64,000 bases of DNA from Pseudomonadota bacterium (GTDB taxonomy: Bacteria; Pseudomonadota; Gammaproteobacteria; Steroidobacterales; Steroidobacteraceae). Numbering within the stretch: the first letter of the stretch is position 1; the number at the start of each line of letters is the position of its first letter. Location: NCBI GenBank assembly GCA_021815925.1, contig JAKAZL010000002.1, positions 1-64,000 on the forward strand, written 5' to 3'. The notes below the pieces were generated by a model. The model was not told where the DNA came from and did not search any database. It saw nothing but the letters and a program-made list of their open reading frames with translations. Below are positions 61,665 to 64,000 of this stretch, piece after piece. The position numbers and the translations under genes were made by a program.

Positions 61665-62528
61665 ATGCCGGGCACCAAGGAAATCCGCGCCAAGATCACG
61701 AGTGTGAAGAACACTCAGAAGATCACCCGCGCCATGCAGATGGTCGCGACCAGCAAGATGCGCCGCGCGCAGGATCGCATGCGCGCCGCGCGTCCCTATG
61801 CCGAGAAGATGCTGAACGTCATCGGTCACCTGACCGAGGCGAACCCCGATTACCGCAGCCCGTATCTGCAGGCCCGCGACACGGTGCGCAGCATCGGCAT
61901 CATCGTCGTGTCGACCGACCGCGGCCTCGCCGGGGCGCTCAACGCCAACGTCTTCAAGCAGACGCTGTTGCTGATGCGCGAGTGGCAGGCCAAGAGCGCG
62001 AGCGTGAAGCTGTGCCTGGTGGGCGCCAAGGGTCTCGCCTTCTTCCGCCGGCTCGATGCGCAGATTCTCGCCAGCGCATCGCACCTCGGCGACCGGCCGC
62101 ACGTGAAGGACCTGATCGGCGCGGTCAAGGTGATGCTGGATGCCTACCGGGACGGGCAGATCGACCGGCTGTTCCTGGTGAACGCCGAGTTCGTAAACAC
62201 CATGACCCAGCAGCCCGCTGTCGGGCAGCTCCTGCCGGTGCAGCCGCTCGACACCGAGAACCTCGCCGAGCACTGGGACTACCTCTACGAGCCGGAGGCG
62301 GCACAGATTCTCGATGGACTGCTGATGCGCTACATCGAATCGCAGGTGTATCGCGCCGCAGTCGAGAACGTCGCCTCGGAGATGGCGGCCCGGATGGTGG
62401 CCATGAAGGCCGCCACCGACAATGCCGGCAAGCTGATCAACGAGATGCAACTGATTTACAACAAGGCCCGTCAGGCCGCGATCACCAAGGAACTGGCCGA
62501 GATCGTGGGCGGCGCAGCCGCGGTTTGA
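61665..62528 (+). CDS. atpG: ATP synthase F1 subunit gamma
   Basis: Subunit gamma is the central rotor shaft. It has 287 residues, equal to E. coli. The N-terminal helix [21 protein letters not shown] and C-terminal helix [24 protein letters not shown] form the coiled coil. Position between atpA and atpD is standard. Confidence 0.97.
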   Translation: MPGTKEIRAKITSVKNTQKITRAMQMVATSKMRRAQDRMRAARPYAEKMLNVIGHLTEANPDYRSPYLQARDTVRSIGIIVVSTDRGLAGALNANVFKQTLLLMREWQAKSASVKLCLVGAKGLAFFRRLDAQILASASHLGDRPHVKDLIGAVKVMLDAYRDGQIDRLFLVNAEFVNTMTQQPAVGQLLPVQPLDTENLAEHWDYLYEPEAAQILDGLLMRYIESQVYRAAVENVASEMAARMVAMKAATDNAGKLINEMQLIYNKARQAAITKELAEIVGGAAAV

Positions 62529-63971
<1,443 letters not shown>

Positions 63972-63981
63972 GAGAGCCGCC

Positions 63982-64000
63982 ATGGCCGAACCGCACACCA
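63982..64000 (+). CDS. atpC: ATP synthase F1 subunit epsilon (start only)
   Basis: ATG at 63982 begins MAEPHT, then the window ends. GGAGAG lies eight bases upstream. The position right after atpD identifies it as the epsilon-subunit gene; too little sequence is present for confirmation. Confidence 0.7.

Overview
The window is a GC-rich chromosomal segment from a gammaproteobacterium and carries the replication-origin neighbourhood. The evidence is the gene set and its order: mnmE-yidC-yidD-rnpA-rpmH on the minus strand, dnaA-dnaN-recF-gyrB on the plus strand, then glyQS/plsC, glnA-ntrBC, gpsA-secB-grxC-rhodanese-envC, tatABC, rsmG, parAB and the atp operon. The content recalls Pseudomonas/Xanthomonas-like lineages (Xanthomonadales, Nevskiales or Steroidobacterales type), but I cannot fix the genus from sequence reading alone. 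No rRNA, tRNA, CRISPR array or intact mobile element was recognised.

Layout. 1-474: a decayed tyrosine integrase beside the 3' end of mnmE, which carries an SGI1-type attachment core. 475-4379: tRNA modification, membrane insertion, RNase P and L34 genes, transcribed leftward. 4380-10894: dnaA, a DnaA-box-bearing gap that is the best oriC candidate (6033-6249), dnaN, recF (with two parS-like sites) and gyrB. 11.1-17.8 kb: an accessory block (aldo/keto reductase, an unusually long Cys/Met-family PLP enzyme, a secreted beta-propeller protein, an S53 peptidase, a PhzF-like protein). 17.8-26.7 kb: plsC, glyS, glyQ, then glnA with a clear NtrC/sigma-54 control region, a DUF4124 protein and ntrB-ntrC. 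26.7-35.8 kb: pyrD, small membrane and lipid-related proteins, gpsA, secB, grxC, a rhodanese, envC, a DedA protein, a 58-residue basic protein, a GMC oxidoreductase and a cupin. 35.8-46.2 kb: the ybbA-ybbP/tesA pair, a predicted periplasmic methyltransferase, MFS and POT transporters, tatABC, dtd and a dihaem cytochrome c. 46.4-52.9 kb: a DegP/DegQ protease, an MBL-fold hydrolase, an apparently inactive S9-peptidase-like protein and a two-component system. 53.0-64.0 kb: rsmG, an Lrp-type regulator divergent from an amino-acid dehydrogenase, parA-parB and atpI-B-E-F-H-A-G-D with the first codons of atpC.

Functional links. parB at 56-57 kb should act on the parS sites inside recF near oriC. NtrB/NtrC made at 24-27 kb should act on the enhancer-like sites and sigma-54 promoter of glnA. 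SecB, YidC and TatABC are three protein-export or insertion systems, and GrxC, the rhodanese and EnvC sit beside secB. In the Pseudomonas-type arrangement rsmG-parAB-atp lies beyond mnmE; here it lies on the other side of the origin, still reading away from it, while an integrase remnant occupies the mnmE flank.

No clearly new multi-gene system was found. The most unusual items are the S9-like pseudoenzyme, the decayed island end at mnmE, the relocated rsmG-parAB-atp block, and parS overlapping the probable gyrB promoter.
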